This document shows, one piece after another, positions 1-8,718 of a stretch of 64,000 nucleotides of DNA (position 1 is its first letter; each line of letters opens with the position of its first letter). Under the pieces are notes generated by a model that saw nothing but the letters and a program-made list of their open reading frames with translations, did not search any database and was not told the origin of the DNA. The DNA comes from JBQLZQ01 sp052168355 (GTDB taxonomy: Bacteria > Pseudomonadota > Alphaproteobacteria > DSM-16000 > Inquilinaceae), in the NCBI GenBank assembly GCA_052168355.1, contig JBQLZQ010000009.1, forward strand, positions 9,478 through 73,477. The letters run 5' to 3'. The position numbers and the translations under genes were made by a program.

Positions 1-190
1 GTCTGAAACGTCCTACTGGAGACGCCAGACGAAAGAAGCCACGACCCCCGGCCCCCGAGCCGGGGTCTGTGCGACACCCCGAAGCTCAAGGAAAAGCAAA
101 CGGCACCGCCGCGCACAGGCCCCCGCATCACGTGCCGGGCCTGCCTTGTCCTGCGGCGGTCTGCCGCCAACGGCTCGCCCCGGCGGTCCT

Positions 191-250
191 TAGAGCGCGA
201 TCGTCATTGGTGGAAGCGGGCCCGCTTCCACCAATGACGATCGCGCTCTA
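191..250. repeat. perfect 60-bp inverted repeat (palindrome)
   Basis: The two 30-base halves (191-220 and 221-250) are exact reverse complements with no spacer; symmetry stops at 190/251. The right end supplies the TAG stop codon of the FrnE-like gene on the minus strand. As RNA it would form a long hairpin, so it could act as a terminator or stabilise the mRNA end, although no T-run follows. It looks like a repetitive palindromic intergenic element (inference; no second copy was seen in this window). An assembly fold-back is the main alternative. No gene was found in positions 1-190. Confidence 0.9.
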
Positions 251-901
251 GCTGGAGGCCTGGGCCAGGGCGGCGGTAGAGAGGGCCAGGTCGAACAGGG
301 GGAAGAAGGCCTGGGGTTCCTGGGCGCCGGACAGGGCATAGCGGCTGTCGAAGACAAAGCACGGGACCGCCTGGATGCCCATCTGACGGGCGGCGGCATC
401 GGACGTCTTGATGGCCTCCACGTCCGACGGGCTGGTCAGGTAAGCCGCGACCCGCTGACCGCTCATCCCCAGCGACGCGGCGATATCCCTCAGCACGTCG
501 CGGCGGCCGATATCCGCCCCCTCCTTGAAATAGGCCTGAAACAGGGCCTCGACCGCCGGCTCCGCTCCAGGCCCTTCGGCATCCGCAAGGCGGATCAGCC
601 GGTGGGCATCCAGGGTGCTGGGGGTGCGTTCGATCCGGTCCAGATCGATGTCCAACCCGTCATTGGCGGCGGTTTCGGCGATCAGCGCGTAGAACTGAGC
701 CGCCCGTTCCGGACCGCCGAACTTCGCCGCCAGATAGGTCTTACGGTCGACACCGCCTTTGGGCATGCCGGGATTGAGCTGGAACGGCAGCCACCGCCGC
801 TTCAGCGCTATATCCGGCCGTTCCGCCAGCGCCCGATCCAGCCGCCGCTTGCCGATCAGACACCAGGGGCAGATCACATCGAAGAAAATATCGGCGTTCA
901 T
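248..901 (-). CDS. DsbA-family (FrnE-like) thiol-disulfide oxidoreductase
   Basis: The protein has 217 residues, normal for the DsbA/FrnE branch of the thioredoxin superfamily. The redox motif CPWC is at residues 11-14, directly after the first beta strand, and there is no signal peptide, so a cytoplasmic protein is expected. A helical insertion fills the middle (about 65-150), and a cis-proline segment (AVPCFVF) follows near the C-terminus. FrnE-type proteins are annotated as disulfide oxidoreductases or isomerases linked to oxidative stress or polyketide tailoring; the actual substrate cannot be read from sequence. The gene stands alone on the minus strand and its stop codon lies inside the 60-bp palindrome. 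Confidence 0.88.
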   Translation of the reverse strand: MNADIFFDVICPWCLIGKRRLDRALAERPDIALKRRWLPFQLNPGMPKGGVDRKTYLAAKFGGPERAAQFYALIAETAANDGLDIDLDRIERTPSTLDAHRLIRLADAEGPGAEPAVEALFQAYFKEGADIGRRDVLRDIAASLGMSGQRVAAYLTSPSDVEAIKTSDAAARQMGIQAVPCFVFDSRYALSGAQEPQAFFPLFDLALSTAALAQASS

Positions 902-1028
902 GGACCGAGTGTAGCCGCCACGGCGTTACGAAACGACCCGTCTTGCGCCAGCGCACACGAAATATTTACTAACCGAAGGGTAGCTTAGGGATCGATCGTT
1001 ACACAAACCGCCTTCCGGATCGGCGCCG

Positions 1029-1436
1029 ATGACCCCCAACATGAAAGCGAACGCCAAGGTCAAGGCCGCCCTGGTCAAGGCCGGGGGCGACCAGGCCGCC
1101 GCCCAGAGGCTGATCATCGCCGCCTGTGCACGCGATCCGGCGCTTCTGGCGTCCCTGACCGCGCCATTTCTCAAGGGAATTGTCAGTCACGCCATTCAGC
1201 GCGCCATCAAGGACACCCGTCCCCAGGGAAAACGCCGGACGGCGCGGCCAAGGCTGGACTCCGATGCGATGGACAGGGTGGTCGGCATGCTGGGCCAGCA
1301 GGTCGGAATGGCCCGGTCACCGCGAGGAATGAGCGCCCTGATCGACCCGCCGCAACCGGCCAAGGCCGGATCCGAGCACGGCGACGCACTGCGCCAACTG
1401 GCCGCGTCCTACCGACGGAACCGCCCGGCCTCCTGA
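1029..1436 (+). CDS. conserved hypothetical protein, basic, 135 aa
   Basis: No known domain is recognised. The product is a small basic protein with an alanine-rich helical first half (about residues 8-60) and an Arg/Lys-rich stretch near residues 62-75 (GKRRTARPR), followed by another probable helix and a polar tail. There is no membrane segment or signal peptide. Codon use and GC content match the surrounding genes, and the reading frame fills the space up to a convergent HD-hydrolase gene six bases away. The start at 1029 is the first ATG; a second ATG four codons later is possible. A nucleic-acid-binding role is only a guess from the charge. Confidence 0.55.
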   Translation: MTPNMKANAKVKAALVKAGGDQAAAQRLIIAACARDPALLASLTAPFLKGIVSHAIQRAIKDTRPQGKRRTARPRLDSDAMDRVVGMLGQQVGMARSPRGMSALIDPPQPAKAGSEHGDALRQLAASYRRNRPAS

Positions 1437-1442
1437 CCGGCT

Positions 1443-2057
1443 TTACCCTTCCGACAGGGCCCGAAACCGCGCGAGATAGGTGGATGCCGCCTGTTCCGGC
1501 GGAACCGCCACGATGGTGTCGGCCCGCGCCTTGCGCCGATAGCCCAAAATCCGTCTGGCCTCCCGTTCCGAAAAGCCGGCCAGATCAACGGCCTCGGAAA
1601 AGGCCGCCGTCCGATCGGCCCGCTTGATCAGCTTCGCGATGTCGTCCGGCAGCGTCGCGGGCAATCCGAACCGGACGTGCACGGCCGCCTCCAGGGCCTT
1701 CTCGACCGATTTGTACTGGCCGCCGATGGCCGCCTTGAAGGGCGTGATCATGTCGCCGATGACATATTCGGGGGCATCGTGCAGCAGGGCGGCCAATCGC
1801 CACCGCCGCTCCAGGCCCGGCGACCCGTCGGCGACCAGCCGCTCCACCAGAACACAGTGCTGGGCGACGGACAGGGCGAAATCGCCCTGGGTCTGGCCGT
1901 TCCAGCGCGCGACCCGGGCCAGGCCATGGGCGACGTCCTCGATCTCGACATCGAGCGGCGAGGGGTCCAAAAGATTGAGCCGCCGTCCGCTCAACATGCG
2001 CTGCCACGCCCGCATCGTCTTTGTGTCCTTGTCGTGTCGGGGATCCATGGCTGCCAT
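1443..2057 (-). CDS. HD-domain (YfbR-like) phosphohydrolase
   Basis: The 204-residue protein carries an HD metal-dependent phosphohydrolase domain. The metal-binding residues are visible: His67 (AQHCVL), the HD pair His93-Asp94 in LLHDAPE, and Asp148 in KRADRT. This spacing and the DAPE-YVIGD sequence resemble the YfbR/5'-deoxynucleotidase type, which removes phosphate from deoxynucleoside monophosphates; other HD hydrolases remain possible. It is cytoplasmic with no membrane segment. The first 20 residues are poorly conserved in appearance, so Met4 or Met15 could be the real start. The gene converges with the basic hypothetical gene to its left. Confidence 0.82.
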   Translation of the reverse strand: MAAMDPRHDKDTKTMRAWQRMLSGRRLNLLDPSPLDVEIEDVAHGLARVARWNGQTQGDFALSVAQHCVLVERLVADGSPGLERRWRLAALLHDAPEYVIGDMITPFKAAIGGQYKSVEKALEAAVHVRFGLPATLPDDIAKLIKRADRTAAFSEAVDLAGFSEREARRILGYRRKARADTIVAVPPEQAASTYLARFRALSEG

Positions 2058-2172
2058 GCCGGCGCCGTCGGGTAAAGGGGCTCCGGCAGCGCGGGGAAAC
2101 GGAGGGCCGACCGCTCCGCAAAGCGGATTTCACGTCCGCCGTGATCGCCCACTGCCAGAGGAACATCCAGCA

Positions 2173-2505
2173 ATGCCTCCGCGAAAGAACCCGCTCAAGC
2201 TCAACGCCCTGCAGCTCAAGACATTGGTGCTGCTGCAGCAGTTGGCGAAAGGGAAGGACCCCGGCCCGACGGGGGAGGTCACCGTGGGCGGTTTCCCGCC
2301 GCCCCATGGCAATCACTACCATATCGGCGACGCCGTGGTCGCCGGCCGCGACGCCACCGGGCTGCACAATCCGGCGGTGTTCGTGGCGCTCGAGCGCAAG
2401 GGTCTGGCCCGCGCTCTGGTTCCGGGCGGCGCCGTGCTGACCCCCGAGGGGCTGGCCTACGAGACGGGGATGGAGTCGGCCGTTCTGCACCGCGCCGATC
2501 ATTGA
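2173..2505 (+). CDS. conserved hypothetical protein, 110 aa
   Basis: No named domain is recognised. The start at 2173 has a good ribosome binding site (GAGGA nine bases upstream), which excludes the longer frame that overlaps the HD gene on the other strand. The N-terminal part is basic and helical (KLNALQLKTL), followed by a Gly/Pro/His-rich segment (GGFPPPHGNHYHIG, about residues 40-53) and a compact C-terminal half with a TPEGL motif. The TPEGL and helix pattern recall the wing of small winged-helix proteins, but this is weak. The gene lies between two minus-strand genes and ends just before a hairpin shared with the convergent PAS gene. Confidence 0.6.
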   Translation: MPPRKNPLKLNALQLKTLVLLQQLAKGKDPGPTGEVTVGGFPPPHGNHYHIGDAVVAGRDATGLHNPAVFVALERKGLARALVPGGAVLTPEGLAYETGMESAVLHRADH

Positions 2506-2510
2506 ACGGG

Positions 2511-2547
2511 CGGCCGGCGGTCCCTTGAGACGCCACGGCGCCGGCCG
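2511..2547. terminator. GC-rich hairpin between convergent genes
   Basis: A perfect 9-bp inverted repeat (CGGCCGGCG at 2511-2519 and its complement at 2539-2547) encloses a 19-base loop in the 50-base gap between the convergent genes ending at 2505 and 2556. Its place suggests a bidirectional terminator. Neither strand has a clear T-run after the stem, so termination by the stem alone is inferred. Confidence 0.5.
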
Positions 2548-2555
2548 GGGAGATA

Positions 2556-3071
2556 TTACCGGCCGAGCCTCGAGGTGGCGTAGGCGACGGCCGCCTTGTC
2601 GTTCCAGGCAACCGCGACGCAAAACACAATGAGCATGTCGACATTGCGGCCGTCCGCGGCAAGCGGCAGGGCCATCTGATCGAATATCATGTGCAGTTTG
2701 GGGCTATCGACCAGTGGGCTGCGCCATACGTCCGGCGCGCCCGTCCGTGCCACCTTGGCGTATCCATGCAGGACCTGAACGGTTTCCGGTTCGTCCCCGT
2801 TGCCCAGCCAACGGTTCGTCAGATCCTGGCCAAGGTCGCGTACCAGGGCGGTTCCGATCAGCCGATGCCGGAATCTCGGCACCCCGTCGAAATAGTGGAC
2901 CTCCAGCAGGTGAAGCCGGCTGAGAAGATCGGGAATGTCCGCCGGGTCGATGTCGCGCCGGGCCGGTAGACGGTCGGGGCCGCATCGCGACAGCCAGTAT
3001 GCGTACAGGCGGCGTTGGTCGTCGTTGACCAAAAGCCGTTCAAAATCGCCCTGGGGGTCGGTGCGTTTCAT
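2556..3071 (-). CDS. PAS domain-containing protein (PAS_5 type)
   Basis: The 171-residue protein is essentially one PAS-like domain of the PAS_5 family (PF07310), typical of Rhodospirillales, without an output domain. Recognisable features are the start WLSRCG, the ADIPDLLSRLHLLEV strand-helix segment and a central FRHRLIGTALV strand. Such stand-alone proteins have unknown partners; a sensory or adaptor role is inferred. The start at 3071 (MKRTDPQ) is preferred over an in-frame ATG 27 codons upstream because GGAG sits seven bases before it. The gene is monocistronic and converges on the 110-aa hypothetical gene. Confidence 0.8.
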   Translation of the reverse strand: MKRTDPQGDFERLLVNDDQRRLYAYWLSRCGPDRLPARRDIDPADIPDLLSRLHLLEVHYFDGVPRFRHRLIGTALVRDLGQDLTNRWLGNGDEPETVQVLHGYAKVARTGAPDVWRSPLVDSPKLHMIFDQMALPLAADGRNVDMLIVFCVAVAWNDKAAVAYATSRLGR

Positions 3072-3368
3072 ACACGGGCTCCGAAACCAGCACCGGTGGG
3101 GAATCACTCCGGTGATTCGGTAAAACTTAACGAATCCAAGCGGAAAAGGCAAAACATGCGTTTGCCTTAAATTGAATCGATTTGAGGCGTCACGCCGGAC
3201 TCACGGGAGGCGAGGGGTCAGGCAAGCGGCCGCCCTATTCGGCCGGCAGGACGTTGCCGTTCTTCGCCGCAAGGCTTTACGGTACGGTACGGCCGGCCCG
3301 AAATTGCCGGCGCAATGCCCGAGCGTGTCGGACGCCGCCGGATCGTCGGGACAGGCAGCCGCCGTCGC

Positions 3369-3815
3369 TTATCCCCGGGAAGCCGAAGGCATCCCCCGCA
3401 GACCCGCATCGTCGACATCGACCACCGTGCGGCCGATCGGCCAAAGGGCGAGAAGCGCCAGCTTGAGATGGGCCCAGGCGAAGGGCAGCCCGATCAGCGT
3501 GAGCGCCAGGGCGACGGCGGCCGCAAGATGGCCCAGCGCCAGCCACCATCCGGCCAGGATCAACCACAGGACATTGCCGATCAGCCCCAGCGGCCCGGCC
3601 CCGACATCGAACGCGCTCTCCGTCGGGTCGCGCCGGACGATGGTGCGGCCGAACGGAAGCAGCGTGTAGTGCGCGTTGGTCAGCGCGGCGCGCGCCCAGG
3701 GGATGCCGATGATCGTCACGACCATCAGAACAGCCGCCACCAGCCAGCCAAACGCCATCCAGATACCGCCGGTGACGATCCAGAGAATATTCAGGATGAG
3801 ACGGATGAGATCCAT
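3369..3815 (-). CDS. YccF-family inner membrane protein
   Basis: The 148-residue hydrophobic protein matches the YccF family: two tandem copies of a module with two membrane segments each, ending in the signatures LLPFGRTIV (about residue 53) and ALWPIGRTVV (about residue 125). Hydrophobic spans lie near residues 5-35 and 80-120. Length is normal for the family. YccF proteins are inner membrane proteins of unknown function, sometimes next to stress or potassium genes. The gene stands alone on the minus strand, divergent from the P-type ATPase operon; the space up to 4036 shows no other gene. Confidence 0.85.
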   Translation of the reverse strand: MDLIRLILNILWIVTGGIWMAFGWLVAAVLMVVTIIGIPWARAALTNAHYTLLPFGRTIVRRDPTESAFDVGAGPLGLIGNVLWLILAGWWLALGHLAAAVALALTLIGLPFAWAHLKLALLALWPIGRTVVDVDDAGLRGMPSASRG

Positions 3816-4036
3816 GAAGCCGGTCCTGCGGGGTCAAAATTCGCGATGCCGTTCACATAGGAAGTATGATCGTGCCTTGCCAGCCCTCGGTCCGGAAGGC
3901 CAGGACGCATCGCCGCATCGGCGCCGTTCCGGTCATTGCCTATATATCAAACGATCTCCGTCCCCGCCGATGGTCTGACCTAGCCGTCCCGTGGACTTCG
4001 GGAGATCGCCGACGTATCGAAAGGGGGATCGAGACG

Positions 4037-4108
4037 ATGGCGTGCACGTCGATCTGCGGCGGCGGCCTGCCGGACCCGGCGATTGTCGCCCTGGCCGGCG
4101 GTCGATGA
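4037..4108 (+). CDS. possible 23-residue leader peptide
   Basis: This short frame begins with ATG at 4037, eight bases after a strong ribosome binding site (GGGGGA at 4023-4028), and stops with a TGA that overlaps the P-type ATPase start as ATGA. The ATPase start has only a weak GGCGG three bases upstream, so its translation may depend on coupling to this ORF. The peptide is Gly/Ala-rich with two Cys residues (MACTSIC start) and resembles no family. It could be coincidence: in high-GC DNA short frames are common, and an upstream in-frame start of the ATPase (3991) cannot be excluded. Confidence 0.3.
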   Translation: MACTSICGGGLPDPAIVALAGGR

Positions 4109-6834
4109 CGCTCGACACCCGTCCCGCCGCCGGCCGCTGGCACGACAGACCGTCCGACGAAGCACTGAAGGCGTTCGGCGCCGACACCTCGGGGTTGAGC
4201 GAGGCCGAGGTGGCGCGGCGCCTGGACACCCATGGCGCCAACCGCCTGCCCGAACCGAAACAACGCGGCCCCATCGTCCGGTTCTTCTCCCAATTCCACA
4301 ACCTTCTGATCTACGTGCTCATCGGGGCCGCCGCCGTCACCGCCCTTTTGGGGCATTTCATCGACACCGCGGTGATCCTGGCGGTGGTGGTGGTCAACGC
4401 GGTGATCGGGTTCGTCCAGGAAGGCAAGGCCGAACAGGCCCTTGAGGCCATCCGCCGGATGCTGGCGCCGCAGGCCACGGTGCTGCGGGGCGGGCGGCGC
4501 CTGACCGTGCCGGGCGAGGATCTGGTTCCGGGCGATATCGTTATCCTGGAACCGGGCGACCGCGCCCCGGCCGACCTGCGCCTGTTCGAAACGCGCGGCG
4601 GCCTCAGGCTGCAGGAGGCGGTGCTGACCGGCGAATCGGTGCCGGTGGACAAGGCGGCGGCGCCGGTCCCCGCCGACGCCGCCCTTGGCGACCGCCGGTC
4701 GATGGCGTTCAGCGGCACCATCGTCGCCGCCGGCCAGGGGCGGGGGGTGGTCACCGCCACGGGCGGCGATACCGAAATCGGCCGCATCAGCCACCTTATG
4801 ACCGAGGTGCGCACGACGACCACGCCGCTGGTCCGGCAGATGGCGGTCCTGGCCAAATGGCTGACCGCGTTCATCCTGGCGTTCAGCGGTCTGATCCTGG
4901 TCTTTGGCGTGACCCTGGGCGGCTATGCTTTTACCGAACTGTTCATGGCGGTGGTGGGGCTGTCCGTCGCCGCCATCCCGGAGGGACTGCCGGCGATCCT
5001 GACGGTCACACTGGCCATCGGCGTCCAGGGCATGGCGCAGCGGAACGCCATCGTGCGGCGGCTCCCCGCCATCGAGGCCCTCGGCTCGGTCTCGGTGATC
5101 TGTTCGGACAAGACGGGGACGCTCACCAAGAACGAGATGACGGTGGCGTCGGTGGCCACGGCCGCGCGGCTGTTCGTCGTGTCCGGGGCCGGCTACGCGC
5201 CCCAGGGCGGCTTTTCGCTCGACGGGGAAGAGGCGGAGGCGTCGGCCTTTCCGCTGCTGACCGAATTGTCGCGCGCCGCGCTTCTCTGCAGCGAGGCCGA
5301 GCTGCGGGAGACCGACGGGGAGTGGATGGTGATCGGCGATCCCATGGAGGGGGCGCTGCTGACCCTGGCGTGCAAGGCCGGCCTGGATCCCGCTGAGGAA
5401 CGCCGGATCCGCCCGCAAACCGACGCCATTCCTTTCGACGCCCAACACCGGTTCATGGCCACGCTGCATCACGACCACGACGGCGCCGCCACGGTCTTCG
5501 TCAAGGGCGCGCCCGAGCGGCTGCTGCAAATGTGCCGGTTCCAGCACGCCGAGACGGGCGGTGCGACAGAGCTCGATGCGGCCTATTGGCATGAGCGGGC
5601 CGAGGCCATCGCCGCGCGCGGCCAAAGGGTGCTGGCGATCGCGGTCAAGGCGGGCCAGCCCGGCCAGAACATCCTGCGCTTCGCCGACGTCGACGCCGAC
5701 CTTGTCCTGCTCGGGCTTGTCGGCCTGATTGATCCGCCGCGCGAGGAGGCGGTGGCCGCGGTCGCGGAGTGCCGGGCGGCCGGCATCCGGGTAAAGATGA
5801 TCACCGGCGACCATGCGGGCACGGCCAGCGCCATCGCCCGCGCGCTGAAGCTGGAACGGACCGACAGCGTGATCCAGGGCGCCGACATCGACGCCCTGGA
5901 CGACGAAGCCCTGCGTCGGCGGGTCAAGGAGGTCGACGTCTACGCCCGCACCAGCCCGGAACACAAGCTGCGGCTGGTCGAGGCGCTGCAGGCGACGGGG
6001 GCCGTCGTGGCCATGACCGGCGACGGCGTCAACGACGCCCCGGCCCTCAAACGCGCCGACATCGGCGTGGCCATGGGCCGCAAGGGGACCGAGGCGGCCA
6101 AGGAAGCGGCCGAGATCGTGCTGGCCGACGACAACTTCGCCACCATCGCGGCGGCCGTGAAGGCCGGGCGCACGGTCTACGCCAACCTGAAGAAGGCCAT
6201 CGTGTTTCTGCTTCCGGTCAATGGGGGAGAGTCGCTCAGCCTGGTCGCGGCGATCCTCCTGGGCGTGACCCTGCCGATCACCCCGGTCCAGATCCTGTGG
6301 GTCAACATGGTCAGCTCCGTGGTGCTGGCCATGACGCTGGCCTTCGAGCCGTCAGAGCCCGATGTCATGCGGCGGCCGCCCCGGCCGCCGGGCGAACCGT
6401 TCCTGTCGCGCTTTGTTTTGTGGCGGGTGGCCTTTGTCTCGGCCCTGTTCTGCGCCGGGATCTTCGGCACTTTCACCCTGGCCAAGATCCAGGGGGCGAC
6501 GGTCGAGGAGGCACGCACGATCGCCGTCAACACCCTGGTGGTGATGGAGATCTTCTATCTGTTCTCCGTGCGCTACCTCAACGCCCCGTCCATCACCCTG
6601 CGCGGGATGGTCGGCACCCGGCCGGTTCTGATCGCCATCGCGGCGGTCACGGCGCTGCAGGTCCTGTTCACCTACGCCCCGTTCATGGAGGCGTTCTTCG
6701 ACACCCGGCCGATCACGATCGTGCAGGGCCTTCAGGTCATCGCGGTCGGCGTGATGATCCTCGTGGTGCTGGAAGCCGAAAAGAGGATCGCCGGCGCCAT
6801 GGGCCGTCGCCGCCGTCCTGCGGTACAATCATAG
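4105..6834 (+). CDS. cation-transporting P-type ATPase (P2-type)
   Basis: The 909-residue protein has the full P-type ATPase plan: cation ATPase N-domain (about 15-75), actuator domain with TGES at 175-178, membrane helix 4 with PEGLP at 292-296, the phosphorylated Asp335 in DKTGTLT, nucleotide-binding KGAPE, and TGDGVNDAP in the hinge. The PEGLP motif and overall length place it with Ca2+/Na+-type P2 pumps (PacL/PMR1-like, CtpF-like), not with heavy-metal P1B pumps. It exports or exchanges a cation at the inner membrane; the ion is not certain. The start at 4105 is chosen because the actuator-side N-domain begins soon after; the upstream frame is Arg-rich and unlike a protein. The antiporter gene follows after 11 bases. 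Confidence 0.93.
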   Translation: MTLDTRPAAGRWHDRPSDEALKAFGADTSGLSEAEVARRLDTHGANRLPEPKQRGPIVRFFSQFHNLLIYVLIGAAAVTALLGHFIDTAVILAVVVVNAVIGFVQEGKAEQALEAIRRMLAPQATVLRGGRRLTVPGEDLVPGDIVILEPGDRAPADLRLFETRGGLRLQEAVLTGESVPVDKAAAPVPADAALGDRRSMAFSGTIVAAGQGRGVVTATGGDTEIGRISHLMTEVRTTTTPLVRQMAVLAKWLTAFILAFSGLILVFGVTLGGYAFTELFMAVVGLSVAAIPEGLPAILTVTLAIGVQGMAQRNAIVRRLPAIEALGSVSVICSDKTGTLTKNEMTVASVATAARLFVVSGAGYAPQGGFSLDGEEAEASAFPLLTELSRAALLCSEAELRETDGEWMVIGDPMEGALLTLACKAGLDPAEERRIRPQTDAIPFDAQHRFMATLHHDHDGAATVFVKGAPERLLQMCRFQHAETGGATELDAAYWHERAEAIAARGQRVLAIAVKAGQPGQNILRFADVDADLVLLGLVGLIDPPREEAVAAVAECRAAGIRVKMITGDHAGTASAIARALKLERTDSVIQGADIDALDDEALRRRVKEVDVYARTSPEHKLRLVEALQATGAVVAMTGDGVNDAPALKRADIGVAMGRKGTEAAKEAAEIVLADDNFATIAAAVKAGRTVYANLKKAIVFLLPVNGGESLSLVAAILLGVTLPITPVQILWVNMVSSVVLAMTLAFEPSEPDVMRRPPRPPGEPFLSRFVLWRVAFVSALFCAGIFGTFTLAKIQGATVEEARTIAVNTLVVMEIFYLFSVRYLNAPSITLRGMVGTRPVLIAIAAVTALQVLFTYAPFMEAFFDTRPITIVQGLQVIAVGVMILVVLEAEKRIAGAMGRRRRPAVQS

Positions 6835-6845
6835 CGGGGACATCA

Positions 6846-8564
6846 ATGGCCGAGGCGATCACCGGATACATTTTCTACGAGATCGCGGCCCTGCTGGTGC
6901 TCGCCGCCGGTGTCGGCTTTGTGGGGCTGCTGCTGCGCCAGCCGCTGATCGTCAGCTTTATTGCGGTGGGCATCCTGGCCGGTCCGTCGGTGCTGGGCAT
7001 CGCCCGCTCCGAAGCCCATATCGATCTGCTGGCCGAACTGGGCATCGCCGTCCTGCTGTTCCTGGTCGGGCTGAAGCTGGATCTGAAGCTGATCCGGACC
7101 CTGGGGCCGGTGGCCCTCATGACCGGGCTCGGCCAGGTGGCCTTCACCACGGTGTTCGGCTTCCTCATCGGGCTGGGCCTGGGGCTGGACACGGTTACCA
7201 GCCTGTATGTCGCGGTGGCGTTGACGTTCTCGTCGACGATCATCATCGTCAAGCTGCTGTCGGACAAGCGCGAAATCGATTCCCTGCACGGGCGCATCGC
7301 GCTCGGATTTCTCATCGTTCAGGATCTGGTGGTGGTTCTGGCGATGATCGTCCTGTCCGCGCTGGGCGCCGGCACGGGCGGCGAAACCGCCCTGGCCGAC
7401 ATCGCGCAAGTGTTCGGCTATGGCCTGCTGATGCTGGTCGGGGTGGGACTCTTCATCCGCTTTATCGCCGATCCGCTGGTCGAACGCCTGTCGCGGTCGC
7501 CCGAGCTGCTGCTGTCCTTTGTCATCGGCTGGGCGGCGCTGCTGGCGGCGCTCGGCCATTATCTGGGCTTCGGCAAGGAATTCGGCGGCCTGCTGGCCGG
7601 CGTGTCGCTGGCCTCGACACCCTTCCGCGAGGCCATCGCCGCCCGGCTGGCGTCGTTGCGGGACTTCCTGCTGCTGTTCTTCTTCATCGCCCTTGGCGCG
7701 GCCCTGGACCTGTCGCTTCTCGGCGCCAGCGTGGTCCCGGCGATCGTCCTGTCGCTGTTCGTGCTGATCGGCAATCCGCTGATCGTGCTCGCCATCATGG
7801 GGGCCATGGGCTACCGCAAGCGCACCGGCTTCCTGGCCGGATTGACCGTCGCCCAGATCAGCGAGTTTTCATTAATTTTCATGGCAATGGGGGCCGCTCT
7901 TGGACACGTTTCCGAGCAGGCGCTGGGCCTGGTGACCCTGGTCGGGCTCATCACCATCGCCGCCTCGACCTACATGATCACCTATTCCCACGCGCTTTAC
8001 GACCGGCTGGAACCGGTGCTGGGCATCTTCGAGCGCAAGCGGCGACTTCGGGACGACGCCGAGGGGTCTCTCGGCGCCGCGCGCTACGACGCGGTCCTGT
8101 TCGGCCTCGGCCGATATGGGCTGGGCATCGCCCAGGCGCTGGGCCGGGAGGGCAAGTCGGTGCTGGGCGTCGATTTCAATCCGGTCGCCGTGCGCCACGC
8201 ACGGGACAGCGGGCTGGATACGGCGTTCGGCGACGCCACCGACCCCGAGTTTCTGTCAACCCTGCCGCTGACCGGCATTGCCTGGGCGATTTCCGCCGTG
8301 CCCGAACACGATACCGGCGTGACCCATGACGATCCGCGGCGGTCGCTGATCCAACATCTCAACGATCTCGGGTTTCAGGGCCGGATCGCGGTGTCCGCCC
8401 ATACCAGCGACGGTGCCCAGGCCCTGAGCGAGGCCGGCGCGGATCTCGTGCTTCTGCCGTTCCGCGACGCCGCCGATCAGGCGGCCGCCCTGGTGCTGGA
8501 CAAGGGCGCCGCCGACCTTACCGGCGTCGACGACCCGACCGGTCAGCGTGAGCTTTTGACCTGA
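6846..8564 (+). CDS. Kef-type (CPA2) cation/proton antiporter with TrkA-N domain
   Basis: The 572-residue protein has an Na+/H+ exchanger-type membrane domain (about 5-395, roughly 12 hydrophobic segments) and a C-terminal NAD-binding TrkA-N/RCK domain (about 414-550) with the fingerprint GLGRYGLGIA. This is the domain order of KefB/KefC/YbaL proteins, which move K+ (or another cation) out in exchange for protons under nucleotide or glutathione control. The start ATG has GGGGA five bases upstream. It is co-transcribed with the P-type ATPase, suggesting a joint role in cation balance. No ancillary KefF/KefG gene is present. Confidence 0.92.
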   Translation: MAEAITGYIFYEIAALLVLAAGVGFVGLLLRQPLIVSFIAVGILAGPSVLGIARSEAHIDLLAELGIAVLLFLVGLKLDLKLIRTLGPVALMTGLGQVAFTTVFGFLIGLGLGLDTVTSLYVAVALTFSSTIIIVKLLSDKREIDSLHGRIALGFLIVQDLVVVLAMIVLSALGAGTGGETALADIAQVFGYGLLMLVGVGLFIRFIADPLVERLSRSPELLLSFVIGWAALLAALGHYLGFGKEFGGLLAGVSLASTPFREAIAARLASLRDFLLLFFFIALGAALDLSLLGASVVPAIVLSLFVLIGNPLIVLAIMGAMGYRKRTGFLAGLTVAQISEFSLIFMAMGAALGHVSEQALGLVTLVGLITIAASTYMITYSHALYDRLEPVLGIFERKRRLRDDAEGSLGAARYDAVLFGLGRYGLGIAQALGREGKSVLGVDFNPVAVRHARDSGLDTAFGDATDPEFLSTLPLTGIAWAISAVPEHDTGVTHDDPRRSLIQHLNDLGFQGRIAVSAHTSDGAQALSEAGADLVLLPFRDAADQAAALVLDKGAADLTGVDDPTGQRELLT

Positions 8565-8638
8565 ACCGGTCCGCCCCCCCGGCGACAGGGCGAAGCCTTG
8601 TTGGCGCCGGTCGGTCATGCCGACCGCTATGGCCGCGA

Positions 8639-8718
8639 TCACTCCGGGCTCGCCACACCGAGGGACACCGCCACATCGCGCAAACGCCGGTCTCGAGTCC
8701 ACAAGGCGGCCCCACGGG
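8639..8718 (-). pseudogene. VapC (PIN-domain) toxin, C-terminal remnant
   Basis: Immediately after the VapB stop, a frame reads TRGAALWTRDRRLRDVAVSL and then stops with TGA at 8639. This is the standard last beta-alpha unit of VapC PIN ribonucleases, including the LWTRDRRL segment. The first roughly 100 residues, with the catalytic acidic residues, are absent. The toxin was therefore lost by an internal deletion that joined the end of vapB to the end of vapC. No active toxin can be made from this piece. Confidence 0.75.

Noticed and set aside
3940..5964. A 674-codon open frame on the minus strand
   Set aside because: It is antisense to the P-type ATPase and is made of low-complexity Gly/His/Gln/Arg sequence.
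5769..6845. Upstream extension of the antiporter frame into the ATPase gene
   Set aside because: Low-complexity out-of-frame translation; the ATG at 6846 has a good ribosome site and starts the first membrane helix.
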